Shown piece by piece: positions 27,816 through 41,348 of a DNA stretch of 64,000 nucleotides (its first letter is position 1; every line of letters starts with the position of its first letter). Source of the DNA: Crotophaga sulcirostris (lineage: Eukaryota > Chordata > Aves > Cuculiformes > Crotophagidae); contig VYZB01000057.1 in the NCBI GenBank assembly GCA_013397455.1, forward strand, positions 746,879 to 810,878, given 5' to 3'. The notes beneath the pieces are model-generated. The model ran no database searches and was not told the origin of the DNA. It was given only the letters and a program-made list of their open reading frames with translations. A program made the translations under genes and the position numbers.

Positions 27816-28196
27816 TGTCTCACAGGAATCAACTTATACGTGCTAGTTTCACACACAAAATTCATCTAGTGTTTGGAGGGTAAAATTAAATACTGTTGAA
27901 GATAACAGCTAAATGCTATCAACAGCCTTGAAGATGGGAGGGAAATAGCCACATTTACTTTGATTATACTGTCTCACTGATCAGGTGAAGGAAACAACTC
28001 CCAGTGCTGTTCAGGGAGAATCTGAATGCATTTGTGGTTATTTTGATGCAAGTGGAAATAAAGACTCAGAGCAAATCCACTGTGCGGAGAAGGAATTGCA
28101 CAACAGAAAATCTTTGTCTTCAGTTATTGAATGTTAAAGCCAAAGTGACCATGTGTGTACGTATACATTGAAACTCATCTAACAAAATATATACTG

Positions 28197-28222
28197 TATA
28201 TTAGGTATATATATATATATAT
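28197..28222 (+). repeat. (TA)n dinucleotide repeat
   Basis: An uninterrupted run of about nine TA units near 28206-28222, preceded by TGTATATTAGG. Minor microsatellite. Confidence 0.9.
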
Positions 28223-30334
28223 AGTAGATTTCAATCTGAAAAGCATTCTAAAATCTTCATGTAAAACCTGCTTTTTTCTATGTTATTCACTGTTTTGCAG
28301 TTCCAATCCATGAGGTAAATAACTTAGAAATATAATGTCTATGAACTGCTAAAACAAGTATTATGGAAAATAGAAGACTGTTTTTCTAGAATAGTGATTT
28401 TTTTCTGAAAGAGTTTTCTGGACTCAGGCCCAGAAAGTGTGAAGTGTTGTATTATAAGTTAAAATGGAAGTACTTTTCTGTTAGTGAAAAGGATAGTACG
28501 AAGTATTTTGTCTTGAGTCACTTCTCAGAAAGGAACATAAGGGGACAAGAATTTATCATTTTTATTAGCACACAGTAAAATAAAATTTTACTGTCTGTGG
28601 TGAACCTCAAGCAGAAAAAAACTTGTTTGGAAACGATAGAACAGAATACAATTTAGGTCCAGTAGATCAAGACGAAGAAAAAAATAAGACAAATGCAGAA
28701 TCTATTACATTCCATGATGAATGACATCAGCTCTTATTGTTGAAAGACTCAGTTGCTATCAACATGTATGGAAGTTGATCTTTAGTATCTCTCAAGTGCT
28801 AAACTCCAAAAAGAGACACAGAATTAGCAATGAGCAGAGGTAAGAAGAGATCTTTATTGACAAAATATTTCTGCCAACATAGAACTTTATTAATTTTTCT
28901 GTTGAAAATAAGGGATAACTTACTCCCAGTGATGAACACAATGGTGAACCTAACACAGAAAATAAAAAAATAGATCATTAAAAAGACACACCTAAATGCT
29001 GTAAATACTTACATATTTGACTGCTACCTCCCCTGCAGCCTCATCTAGAGATGGTGTTAGCTCCTCACAGGCACGTATGAATTGAACTTCTAGGAGGTGC
29101 CAATCACAAAAATCAAATCTCACTTCTGCCCATTGTTATATTAAAAAAATCTGAATATAGGCAGGTGCACCTTTCACTAACTTTTTCTGTTTTATCTATG
29201 ACTGACAGTCGCCAGTGTTTCGAGATCCTGGTGCATGACTGCTGAAACAGACCTTTCAGGAGAAATAGGTAGAAAGCTGCTTTACAAATCCCAAGTTGTC
29301 TCAGGCACAAGGTACGCATTGGCATGCTCTGCTCTCCCAAAAGAGGTGTACTTTGGGGCACGCAGAGTACTAGTATGATATATGTCTAAGAAATTTGCTG
29401 CAGCAATGAAGCGACCAGTAGGAAGCATGGTGTCTAAATATTCTGTAGGGATTGTGGATCACTCTCTTGGACTTAGGTGCTGAAATATTTTTTTGAATAT
29501 ATTATTAGAGCCCGACTGGTTTTGTTTAAGAACTAATCACATTTATCTTATTTACTGTTTAGCCTTTTTTGTATGTATGAAGTTTAAAAAACTTCTCCCT
29601 CAAATATTCCTAGGAAACTACTAATTTCTACATATCTGGTTTTTTTTTCACCATATAATAGCTGTGAAATCCAGCTGGTAACTGCTTTCCCAAGATTCCT
29701 AAGAAGAGTAAACGCTGCTACATATTTCAGCAAAACACTCCCCTGAAGTGCAGAAAGAAAAAGAGTGAAATAATTTATACAGAGCATTACTTTATTTTTT
29801 CCTTTACACAATAGAAATGGAGAGTTTGGGTAATTATTGGGTGATTACTCCTGTTGTATTTCTGGTGAGTCTGGATTCCCTAACAAACGTAAGGATTCAA
29901 GAACCTGGTGTTAAATTAAATTAAGTTACAAATGAAAGTTATAAAAGCAATCACAGAATAATATCATACTATATAAAGATAACCAAATAATGATATCAAA
30001 GTCAAACAAATATATGTTGTCATAATTTGTGATTTGTATCAAGAAATAATAAACAGTAATTCATTTTAATTCATTTTTCTTTTCTGTTTACCAGAAAATC
30101 TTTCTTCAGATCAAAAGTAAAAAGGCTGTTGGAACTGTTAATGAAATCCACTATAAACTTTGAAAGTACAAACCAGTTCCAAATTAATGCTATCTCAGTC
30201 TTTTTCTTACACATAAGGCACACTTGCTCGATTACATCTTACCAAAGCATTTTTTTTTACTGAATAGAGGAAATCTATTAGTTGTACACAGTGCTGCTTA
30301 TAAGATTTTTCGAACTTAAGCCAACTAATAAAAT

Positions 30335-30565
30335 AACATTAACCTATTTTGCTTTTAAGTGAAGCCCTATTACGGGTTATGCTTTCTCTGTGTAAATAGC
30401 TGTCGTTTCAGCTAACATCATCTACAATGTATTATTCCTGTGTTGTAATTGCTTTAGGCATGACTGTTTTTTCATTGCATGCAACTACAATTTCTTGTTA
30501 GAAATAATAGGTGCTGTGCATAAAAATAAACCTATGCATATAACACTTTATTAAAAATATTTAAC
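30335..30565. promoter_or_regulatory. Candidate conserved non-coding element
   Basis: Unique sequence with TGTAAATA (forkhead-like, 30391-30398), TTGTAATTGCTTTAGGCATG near 30443, TTCATTGCATGCAACTAC (POU-like) near 30471 and ATAAAAATAAACC near 30520. No repeat or coding signal. The call is from motif density alone. Confidence 0.25.
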
Positions 30566-33500
30566 CTAGAATTAGCTAAGTGATGGCTTGGTAAAAAGAA
30601 ATGTCTGGATTTATTATTTATCAAGTAAAACCTCCATAGAAGCATATTATGTTTTTAAGATGATTCGACATTTAAAATTGAATTATCAGTTTATTTCAAA
30701 CTACCATTATTTCAAGAGCATTTTGTGACTCTTCTTCGTTAGTATAGGTATTTCTTCCTTAGCAAACTTAGCAAGATTTGTACCTATGATAAGCTTTTGT
30801 TGTTACTAGGAGGAGGAGCAATCAGCAGCCAGACACTGGACTGATACCTTATTATCTGTCTTCTGCATGTGTCTATTAGCATATAGGAAGTGATTTGTTC
30901 ATAGCATTAGAATTATTTTACTTGGTTTGGATGGACAGTCTTGTTGACTTGTTTCCTTATCAAGACAGTGACATGAATCAATAAGAACACCATCCATGCT
31001 ATTCAGATGAAGCTGAGGTGGTCATCACAATGAGCTGTGTATTATACACCACTTACATCTAAATATGAGAAAAGAAAGCCAATGTCTTACAGTTTCAGAC
31101 TCCTAGCTACATAACATTCCTAGACTCCTGATTCCCAGAACATAAGGATCCTAAATCTTGCAGCACAAAATATCATGTTAGTTTTTTTAGGGCGTAATAC
31201 CTGCTTAAATTGTCATGCCACAAACCAGATCAATGAGGCTATCGCAGGAGGCGCTATTGGAGGATTTTGTTTAATAAATCTCAGGACCCTTCCATTTAGG
31301 GTTTAATAACTTAATTTTTCATTTAGGTTGAAATTTCTTTGCCATCAGTTTAATTTATTGATTAGTTTTCTCTAATTTTAATGTGTTATATACACAGCAT
31401 CTTCTCCAGGATCTCACCTTTAAATCAATTCATTGCTTTCAAAGCAATTGGCACATCTTACTTTAGTTTCAGCAACTTGCTTACATGGAACTCAAATAGC
31501 TAAATTATTTCATTCTCTGTTCTTTGTCTTTAGTCTTATTGGACTTGCATGCTGGAAACATTTTCTCTCGATGCTCAGTATCTAGGGGCTTCTAATCAAA
31601 TACTTATGAAAGCATTGTGTCCTTCAGTATTAACTGCATGTGTTGATTGGCTTTGCCTTGAAGACTTTCAATTCTCATTGGCTTTTCAACATATAAATTA
31701 AATGTTTCACCTGAAATTTGATAGAACATATAGATGCTTTCAATACCTTTACTCATTATCTGCTAAGTATGTTCATTAATCAACATTTCCTATTTTAAAT
31801 AAAAATGTATTATTCTGACACTTGTGATTATGGTCTCCTAGCAACTTTCTCAAACCGGCCTTTTTCATTTCAATGGATCTAAGACCAGAAAAGAATGAAG
31901 ATAACCTTATTTCTGTATGTGGTTTAATCCTTTTTTCCATGTGGTATAACTTTAATTTATTAAAGGAGTTGATATCTGTAATTTCATTGGACTAATGATA
32001 AAGTACAGTATTAAGCTTCCATTCTACATGTCAGTGTAACCTATATGACAGAAAGAAAAATCTTTTCCCTCATATTCACTTGGATCCTGCAGTTAGCAGG
32101 CTGATTGTTTTTCAGACAGAAAGCTCCAGCAAGGCATTTTAAAGGAAAAACTTAATTCAATAGGATTTTTCAACACTTCATTAAGAATCAACTTTTCTTC
32201 ATTTCATGTGCCATTCACCTCAATTCCACCTGCATAAGGTAAATTTTCTTGTTCCCAGTTGTCAAGTGCCTTCTACTTTTTCAAGTCCTCCTTAAGTTAT
32301 TCTCTGAAATTGCTTCCTCTTCTTATTTCTCTCCATATGTCTACAGTTTTTTTCTCCCAGACCGTATTTTTATGTTGTGCCACAGCTCGTTCTTACAAAA
32401 CTGTGTAAATTCTTCTCCTTAGGTGCATGATCTTACAATCTCTGGCACCCTGAGGGACAGCTGCACTGCTTTCAGAAGAAAGTTTATAATGCTAAAACAG
32501 TAGATCCTAAAAATAATAAAGTACCATATAGATTTATATACATACATTTATGTATTTCTATTTATATATGGAGAATCCATGCTTCATTACTATCAGGACA
32601 CAATTTCTCATTCCTTACCATGCACGAATTTAGGACTGAAGAGATCACTTTTCATTGATTGGCACTTACTCCATAGCTCCATCTTCATGGATACACAAGG
32701 AAAGAAAGACTAGTGGCAACAGCAGTCTTCATCCTTTCTATGTACACTGTAGCTATGAGTTTTAGTATCAGAGCCTCTTCTTGAATTTAGATTTGTTAGT
32801 CATCCATATTGTTTACAACACAGTTAAATACAGACGTACAGGATAAATTCCATAGGTCTTTGAAGGGGTAAGAGACTGGATATACTCAGGATTTTAGTAT
32901 GGGCTCCAGTTTTTGTTTTTATAATATGCAAGGACAAATGCAGGTAGCTCACGTGCACTGTCCTCTAGGAGGTATGCCCAGTTCAGCTTGTCTTTATTGT
33001 CACACAGTCAACATCCTGGTCCTCTGGGGTTTGGAGACAGAAATAAGGTTGGAAAGAAAGAGCTTAGGAGACAGTCATGCTTAAACCCAGTCTTGCACAG
33101 CAGGAACTTGAATAGGCACAGGGAGATGATTTCTGTAGCACTGTCCTTAGTAAATCGTATGGATTTTATCCTGGAAACATGGACACCAGTAGTTTGAGCT
33201 CTTTGCTTATTCTAGCAATTGCAGGATGGAAAGCACTAAGGGATTCTGCCCCAGAAAGAAGTGAACTGGAGAAGCAATAACAAAGCAGAGCACTCTGGGG
33301 GCTTTCACAGATCCTTCTGCAGAATCAGTGATGTCAAAGCTGGAACTGATGCTTATTTTATGGATCCCTAACTTCTGCTGATGTCCTTTTTCTGTGGAGA
33401 TTAGTATATGAAGGCAGCATGGATCCTCTTTCTGTTTGTATCTGTTGTTAATATCAGTTATACTGCACAATCTGTGAGCATATTTGCAATACATAGGAAG

Positions 33501-33692
33501 CTCTTACCATGTGAAATATATTTGAAATTACTTAGAAACTAAGCCTCTGTGGTTGTTTATAGATAAACATATAAACATTCTCAGCTGAGCCCAAGAATTC
33601 AGTGTTCTTGTTCTGATGCACAGTGAGTTTACTAACATAAATGAGGACTGAGCCAAGTAGACTGGCCGTAGTAACAAAAAATCCCGAGGTCC

Positions 33693-34245
33693 TGACAGGT
33701 TTCACCTGGGGTAGAGTTACTTTTCTTCCTAGTAGCTACTGTGGTGCTGTGTTTTGATTTTAGAATGAGAATAATGTTGATAACACACTGGTGTTTTATT
33801 ATTGCTGAGCAGTGCTTTCAGTAAATCAAAGACTTTTCTGTTTCTCACACTGCCCTGCAAGTGAGGAGGTTGGGAGTAGACAAGAAGCTGGGAGGAATCA
33901 CAGCCAGCACTGTTGACCCAGAACTGGCCAAAGGAATATTCCTTACCATACAACATCATGCTGATTAACAAAACTGGGGGATAGCCAGGGGGCAGTGGTC
34001 ACTGCTCAGGGACTGGCTGGGCATCAGTCAGCCGATGAGCAATTGAATTGTACATAACTTGTTTTGTGTATTCTATGATTATGGTTATGGATTATGATTA
34101 TTACTATCCCTTACTTTTCTGTCCCATTAAACTGTGTTTATCTCAACCCATGACTCTTTCTTCCAGTTCTCTTTCTGATCCCACCAGGGGGAAGTGAGCA
34201 TACGGTTTTGTGGTGTCTAGCTGCCTGCTGTGTTAAACCACAACA
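33693..34245 (+). mobile_element. Solo LTR of an avian ERVL-like endogenous retrovirus
   Basis: The roughly 550-base unit begins TGACAGG and ends AACCACAACA, giving TG...CA ends. Its layout is that of a common avian LTR: a U3 opening with GGGGTAGAGTTACTTTTCTT, an AACATCATGCTGATTAACAA segment followed by AACTGGGGG where related copies carry a TATA box, an ATTAAA poly(A) signal at 34126-34131 followed by CTGTGTTTATCTCAACCCA, and a U5 ending in the GTTAAACCACAACA block. TATA position and poly(A) signal both support plus orientation. No second LTR, primer-binding site or gag-pol-env remains lie next to it, so it is a solo LTR left by recombination. The five bases on each side (GGTCC and GGTTT) match only in part, so a target duplication is not proven. 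Family assignment is from memory. Confidence 0.82.
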
Positions 34246-37200
34246 GGTTTTATAGTACACAAATAGTGTTAAATCTGGTGAAATTCTGAATCTGATCAGA
34301 TCAACAAAACTCATTTGGATCTGGATTTTGCTGTTTTCTCAGTCTTTGAACAAATGTTTCTGCTTTAGGTGTTTCACCAATCTTTTCAGCATCAAATTAT
34401 ATACTATTTTTGTGGATACAGATACAAGATTGAATCATTCTCTGTTATTAGTTCAGTGATTCACACACATTTGGAGAAAAGTTCTCTCATCATGCTACAT
34501 TAAGTATAGCAGTGATGGAGAAAACAAAATGGCAAATAGAAGACTTAGAGCAACACTTCAAGCAGTATAAAACAATATTTACTTGCTGACTTAATCTGTG
34601 CATTTTGCTACTAGCGGCTTCTTCACTAAGGGTTAAATTCAAACCTGCCTCGGAGTTGTCAGTTAAATTCATTCTCCCTACTGGAAAATAATTCTGCTTT
34701 CTGGTTCCTGCTGCTTGCTGGCTACTGTTCTCATTTCTCTGCTTAAAACTTTTTCCATCCCTTTTCATTTTCACCTGAACATGTTCTTTCTTTTGTCTCC
34801 CTTCCCTCCTTCAGCTATCAAAACTGAATTTGGTATCTACACAACTTAATGCAATGGAAATGAAGCACAGTGGATTCTACATGCCATATAGAATAGAATT
34901 AAACAAAATTGCATACACTTGCAAAAAATAGCTTTCAGGTCCATCCTTTATTTCTGCCTGATTGGGATAAAACAGAATTGAATTAATAGTTAATTACTGT
35001 TTCACATAAAAGTAAACCTTAATTTTTTTAAAGAAAAAAACGAAAGCCTGTTAGACGATGAAAATTAGTGGCTGATAAGTATAGGAATTTCCTATATTTT
35101 GTAGTATTAACAAAGAAGGAAAAAAGGGAAGGAAGAAATGAAGAAGGGAGGAAGGAAAGAAGAGAAAGGAAGGACAAAAGAAAGAATGAAGGAAAGAAAG
35201 AGAGACAACTATGTAAACCAGTTACATTTTGTTTAACCTCAAAGGAAGATTTTTCTCTCCTGAAAGTTATTAACTTATGCATTTGCTATGGAATCAGCAT
35301 TGTGAGTAAGTTGATAGCCTGTACAGGAAAGGAAAGAATGGCAAGCTGATTACTTTATGGTTATTTCACAAAACTGATGAGACAGCAAATGATATTCAAT
35401 CCTATTAAAAAGACTAAGCATGCCTCTCCCCCCCTTTTGTAAAAAAATCCTACATTCCTTGCACTGGGATTGGATGATATGATTCTACAATTCAGGGAGT
35501 CTGGAAATTACAGAACATCTGCAACGAAATTGGTTTTCTGTGGAAAACTGATGAATCACTTACTGCCAATGACTGGAAGGAAAAGTACTTGTTTATGCCC
35601 TTATGTAATGAATTTTTATGAGGTGAAGTTTTCTGTTTATAAAAAATATACTTTCACTTACTGTAGATGTAAAATAATAGAATTTGGAATTTAGACCAAC
35701 ACATTACTGAAAAGACAGTCACTAGCAGAATATCATCTGCTTACAAAATGTCAAAAAGGGCTTTTACTTCCATTCGTCCTCTAAAGTCTTAGGAAAAAAA
35801 AAAGAAATAACAGGAACAGTATTAACACCGCTGCCTTTGGTAATGTATCTTAAAGTAAAATGCATACTTTTATCACAAAACATGTATTCTGCTTGAAAAC
35901 CGAGATTTGAAACATAGTATAGAAGGTCTGGTCTGTATCATGAACATTGCTTCTTACACTTTGTCATGAGCCATGCACCTCTACTCAGATAACTGGGTCT
36001 CACACAGTAAGTTCAGGCATTCAGTTCCTTGTGTGGTTTAACACATCTGAAAGTAAGATAAAGATCAGGAGCGACAAACTGTATATCAACTTCCAGAACA
36101 CCAAGCCCATTGCTGTACCTTACCACATCATGCATAACCATGACTATAGACCTTACATCAAGAATGGATGTAATAGGAGACAACTCTGGCAGAGTAATCG
36201 TGTAACAGGCAGCAGACTGATTTAAGGCAGAGCAAGTTTCAAAACTCCTTGCAACTCTTCAGTGTTAGTACAGGTTCCAATTTAAGAGTCTATATTGCCA
36301 CAAACAGTACTCACTGTCTTTGCCTGTTGCAATCGGCACTTGTGTAGAGAAACCTGATCCTTTCTGCACACTGCCTTTAGGCCACAAACAACATGAGAAC
36401 CAACTACAGAGGGCAGGCTAGCAACTTCATGTAATCAGACATATTTACTTCAAGACTTCTACTGAAGCTATAAAATGTGATTTTTTTTTTTCCATTAAAA
36501 CAATATATGTCTGACCCTTGACACAGTTATTGCACCAAAGCTATCCTTCCCAAATGTACAAACAATTTGGAGATGCTAGGTTGGTCTACTGCCTTGGCAG
36601 ACCACTTCCTGAAAGTCTAGCCAGGCAGGATCTCCAAACAATATAGCATAGTAGCTATTGACAAGTGTTCAAAAGCTAGGGGGCATGACAAGACACTTTG
36701 GTCAGTTTAATCAGACTTGGCAGTTCTGCAGAGGTTAAACAGAGGGTTATAATGAATACGCAAAATAGAAGAGAACAATCAGTCTCTCCTCCTCCCCTTA
36801 CATACTCCAACATGCTATGATTAGTTTTCTGTTACACCTCTTGCAATTTAGCATAATGCAAAGCGGTTACCAGACTGACAAACTTTTATTCCCTGAAATA
36901 TCTTTGAAATGCCCCCCTAAAAGTAGACTGAGTCTGCATTCTGTGTGCAGTGAACAGACAGTTCGAGCAGAGGTACAAAACCCCGGGTCGGCTCCACAGA
37001 ACAGAAAAGATCAGTGCTTGGCTTTGGCAGATGCCCTACAGGTACCTCTGTGCATATTTGCGTAGTCATCTGGTCTCAGTGTCCCAGCCTGGTAGGGTTC
37101 CCCCGCAAATGTCTTTTACTTGAATGCCGTGTTTGTCACCTTGCCAGGCTTGTGCCAGATCCTGCCTTGGAAGTGGGGTCCCCTGGAATAGTGGGAACTA

Positions 37201-38626
37201 TTAAGACTACCATAACAATTCAGGTGGATGGTTTTTGATGCTGACAACATGGTAAACTCTCGGGAGGGTGAAGGCAGGCAGACCTAATCTACTTGACTAA
37301 TTCTACTAGGAGTTTTTCCCGGGATTGCACAAGGGTCTGACATTCAAAAGGCATGAAGCACCATCTGGAAACTGCTCCCTGGTGTTTTGTTTGCACACAC
37401 TGTGACTTGCAGTAGCCTACGCTACCATATTTTTGTTATTAGAAATAAATGACCATCAGCTTTAAATTCTGTCATTGCACGAACCACATGACCCTATCCC
37501 ACGTGCCCAGTCAAGCCACAATATTCTCTTCTTAGTACAAGCCAAGACAGCTCCCTAGCAAACATACAATGAAGTGTAACAGTTGATAATTTATTGCTAT
37601 GACTAGTCTGCTCAAAAGAATTATTAAAAAGATAATTTGCTTTAGAACCTAAAATGGAAGAGACTTTTTAAATGAACTGTAACTATAAACTAGTTTCCCA
37701 CTTTGCATTTAGTGTCATGAATATTAAAGTATAAAATCACCTGAAAGTCAAACCATTGAATAAGCACAAAAACAACAACAAAAGTCTACTAGGAAAAAGT
37801 CAAACTTCAGAACCTCCTATTAAAAAGTAGCTTTTATTTGTCAATTTAATTTTCGCAATGATACATCCCAGATAACAATTGTAATAATATTCTCAAAAAA
37901 GGACGTTCATTGGATTGCATTTAGGAAGTATATTTCTTTAGTCTTTCTTAACATATTCTCTTTACCACTTTGTCCAGATCATGCTTGCCCATCACATCTT
38001 GCATTTATGGAAAAATAAATATTTCCAGGTAATGCAGAAATCAGATACTATCCCCATCATTTCTTTTACAGAATACTTAAACTGCTGCTTTTTAGTCTTT
38101 CATAAGATTACTTAAACAAGAGACTCAAAGCAGATAGAGAGATGGAGCAGTGGCATGTTGTGGAAGAAAGGAACCACCATTCTCTGACTCCTTTCATCTA
38201 AATGCCTCCAAAAATCACCTTGTGACAACTGATAATTCTCATTCAAATGAAGATATGAAGTTTTTCAATATGTTTATTAATACAATTACTCTGTTTCAAT
38301 TAATGGCTTTTTTTTTTTTATTTCTGATACAATGCAAACATTCAAGTAGCACACAAAGACACACAACAGAGCACAAATAAAACCATTAATACAAGGCTGT
38401 AACTCCTGTTACAGAGTTCTGGTCCTTTAGCTTTCTTAAATTCTAATAATTTATCCTTTTCACTGACACACATATGACTGCTAAGAAGTATATTCTCCTG
38501 GTAGCTGAAATAAAGTTCTGCTATGATTATAAACTATGACCACTGAATTTGGGATGTGTACAAATCTTAATTAACAAGAATAGTTAAAGAGAGAGCTAGC
38601 AGAAATGCTGATGATCTATTAATACA
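34246..38626. other. Intergenic or distal PEX2 3' flank, no gene seen
   Basis: Unique DNA apart from the purine tract at 35.1 kb. The stretch at about 36.9-37.4 kb is richer in GC than its surroundings and has short open frames (36817-37065, 37014-37238) with no recognisable motif; it may be an unclassified old repeat. Confidence 0.55.
35114..35208 (+). repeat. Purine-rich GAAG/GGAA low-complexity tract
   Basis: About 95 bases almost entirely A and G on the plus strand, built of GAAG, GGAA and AAAG units with a few interruptions. It is a degenerate tetranucleotide repeat. The open frames on both strands are by-products of the repeat. Confidence 0.9.
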
Positions 38627-40433
38627 TTTATTTGGGCAAAGCTATTAAGTGATGTGGAGGAACAATTCATACAGAATCACTTCAGAACCAGCAAGCAACT
38701 CCAGAACATTCTCCAACAGACTTGGTAGCTTTGATACTTCTAATAAAAAAGGTGCTGGTTCAAATGGCAACTGCAAATAACAGAAATTTGGCAGGCTGCT
38801 GACACACATATTTGATAGGAAATAATATATTGCAGCACAGTATCTGGAAGCAGTTGCCCTGAAGTCTCTTGTTGACTCACAGTAGCAGAATTAATGAAGT
38901 TTTGGGCTGCCCAAAGATACTTACGAACCCGCTAACTATATTTAATTGCATCAGATGAAAGCGTATGTCACTCTAAAGATCAAAACCTAGAATTTAAGAT
39001 GTTCAAACAAATAGGCTGATGGGTTGTTTTAATCAGACAGTGAAGAATGTAATAAACCATTTCATAAAAGTAGTTCAAAGATATTAGATCAGTTGTTACC
39101 ACACTATTTTTGGGATTGACTATTGATGATAGCCAATCAAGAACACAGCCATCATAAAGTGAGTTACTCAAGTTAACTGTGCAAGTTTTTGAGAATGTGA
39201 TTTAAGAACTAAAACCGGATGCACTGCATTTTTGTGTTAATGAGACTTCTGGGTAGCACTTTCTGTTAAAAGGACTGTAATTTTGAAAAAAAATAATCTT
39301 ATAAACCAGGTTAGAGTGTTAAAACAGGGAATAATAAAAACATTGCAAAACCAGAGAAAGCAAATAGTAATAGTTAAAAACAGGAACAGTCATCTATTTG
39401 TTTAATATCTCAACATGTATGTAGCTGTATGTGATCTTTTTTCTGTGTGGTTCTGAGCTATTAGTGAGTTTTGGCACCCACCTTGACCATATCGAACAAA
39501 GAAGAGCAGCAAGTCTCAAAGACAGCATCTTGTGAGTAAACAGTTTTGTCCAGTGTCTCTGACCCAGAAGAATGTGAGTCACCTTTGGCAGCTGCCACAT
39601 GCCAATGGATCATGGACTGCACCCCAGAACTTTATAGGGAAGAAGTGCAAGGTGGTCATACATACATCACTGCAGATCACAAACATATAGCTGAGCGAGA
39701 AAATCAGTTCTGTCATCTCATGAAGATCTAGAAGGTGTACTGTATTTGCACAGGAAGTGGTTATATCTCCTGTAGGCAAATGTTAACTATGGAGCATCTA
39801 TCTATCTACCAGACTCACTTAAAGCTTTTGGTCTATTGATAAGAGGGCAATTCTGAGTTAGAGTATGTCCTGTTATTGTGGTTGAACAGGATGAAAATAG
39901 GAAATAATCTCCTGATGTCAATGCATCTTACATCTTTCCTTTTTCCAGTGGAACAACACACTGGGAATTCAAATATAAAATTATGCTTTAGGCATGACAA
40001 GGATGATTTTCTCACTAAATCCATCTACTAATTAAGTTGGTAAAGCAAGCTTCAGAAAATCCACAAAACGGGTAAAAGCTTACCAGGCATCTTCTCCATC
40101 TTAGAGAGAAGAATACAGCATGCAGTTAGGCAGTGGCAGGCTGACAGACTCAAGATCTAAGAAGGAATGACTTGACAACATAGTGGTACCAAACTGGTAT
40201 CAAGTAGTCTGACAGAGCAGAAGAGCTGACAAACTCCTTTTCTTTCCTTCTGAGAGGCAAGTTGGTGCTGATACTCAGTAAAAAACTAAGACCAGTAAAG
40301 ACATATGTTACAACAAATTACAGAGTCTCCAAAACCATCTTTACGTTGTCTATTTACAATGATTTCTAAATTTTCCCATTAATCTCTGCAACATAATATT
40401 TCATGTACAGCATAAGAACAAATCGAACCTATA
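38627..40433 (-). other. PEX2: Probable PEX2 3' UTR with candidate poly(A) signals
   Basis: This is minus-strand sequence after the TGA stop at 40436-40434. No AATAAA appears in the first kilobase. An ATTAAA variant reads on the minus strand at 39406-39401, and a canonical AATAAA at 38632-38627, with another at 38322-38317 next to an A-rich run on that strand. The real 3' end cannot be chosen from sequence alone. The open frames in this stretch (for example around 39.4-40.0 kb) are short and resemble nothing I know. Confidence 0.4.
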
Positions 40434-41348
40434 TCAGGTGTGCAATTCTGTCATTTCAATTTTATATTTCAGTGGCTGAAGATTGTGAACCTCTGAGCCA
40501 CATTTAGGACATGTAAAATACATATCAAATAAATAGTTACTTTTAATACAGTAGTAACAAAAAACATGCGAGCAGCCTATGGTATGAGGCATTGTAGGCC
40601 ATTCTCCACATAGTGAACATTCCTTACAGTGAGCTGCTAATGTGTTTTCACTATTGGAAAGACCTGTGATAGGCAAACACCAAGAAGAAACTTTAAGTTT
40701 TAATTTCTGTACATTAATAAGTGGTAGCAGATAGATCAGAAATTCAGCAAAGCCATGCCATAAGAGCTCCCTGTTCATGTATTCAAATCCTACCTGACGA
40801 ACACCTTGTGGCTTGCAAAAAACAGACCTAATTCCTAGAATACGTTCTGTAAGTGTTGCATATGTTCCTTTCTGAAGAAAAATCAGAAAATTTAGAAGCC
40901 CACAAAGTTTAATAAGTCCAGCTCCAAAGGTAATATAACGCTTAATTTTGCAGAAAGATTGCAGTTCACGATTGCTAAATAAATCATAACATCTTTCTTC
41001 CAACCATCTTCCACCAACAGTGAAAATAAGATACCATAACTTCTGGTGTTTTCTCAGAGGCTGGTATTTCTCTGTCTGTGATAAGTCATTCTTGTACTGA
41101 ATATTCAGAATAGCCTGTCCCACAGTTGCATTCTTGGAATAGATAGTGAATCTCCATAATATAAGCCATAAAAGCGCTTTTAATTCTGGTTCAACATGAG
41201 CCAGTACCCCTGGTTTAAATCCATGAAAACAGCTGGTAAACTGAGACCACACTAGTTGTTCCAGGGCTTTGTTTAGTTCAAGAGCATCGAGTTGACTTAT
41301 TCTGAGCACAGGATTCACACTCTCTTCATTTCCAGTGCTGGAGGCCAT
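40434..41348 (-). CDS. PEX2: PEX2, peroxisome biogenesis factor 2 (RING-type E3 ubiquitin ligase)
   Basis: The 304-residue product matches vertebrate PEX2 from end to end; the human protein is 305 residues. PEX2 works with PEX10 and PEX12 in the peroxisomal membrane, where the complex ubiquitinates the import receptor PEX5 so that it can be recycled. Near the N-terminus is the motif [20 protein letters not shown] (residues 16-35). Hydrophobic membrane-type segments lie at about 57-68, 104-113, 141-158 and 195-213. A complete C3HC4 RING closes the protein: C244, C247, C259, H261, C264, C267, C280, C283. The frame stays open upstream to a GTG at 41381, but that crosses a splice acceptor. I chose the ATG at 41348 because its context is GAAATGG (A at -3, G at +4) and the product starts MAS as in mammals. 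The whole coding sequence is in one exon, as in human PEX2. I see no frameshift or missing zinc ligand. Confidence 0.97.
   Translation of the reverse strand: MASSTGNEESVNPVLRISQLDALELNKALEQLVWSQFTSCFHGFKPGVLAHVEPELKALLWLILWRFTIYSKNATVGQAILNIQYKNDLSQTEKYQPLRKHQKLWYLIFTVGGRWLEERCYDLFSNRELQSFCKIKRYITFGAGLIKLCGLLNFLIFLQKGTYATLTERILGIRSVFCKPQGVRQVGFEYMNRELLWHGFAEFLIYLLPLINVQKLKLKVSSWCLPITGLSNSENTLAAHCKECSLCGEWPTMPHTIGCSHVFCYYCIKSNYLFDMYFTCPKCGSEVHNLQPLKYKIEMTELHT

Larger units (their letters stand above)
27816..33692. other. Intergenic, no gene seen
   Basis: Unique AT-rich DNA. Besides the block near 30.4 kb, 31185-31330 (GGGCGTAATACCTGC, GATCAATGAGGC, GGAGGCGCTATTGGAGG) also has the even, unique texture of conserved non-coding DNA, which I could not test. 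Confidence 0.6.

Noticed and set aside
36817..37238. A slightly GC-rich stretch with short open frames, considered as an exon or LTR
   Set aside because: I could find no coherent protein motif, no TG...CA ends and no primer-binding site.
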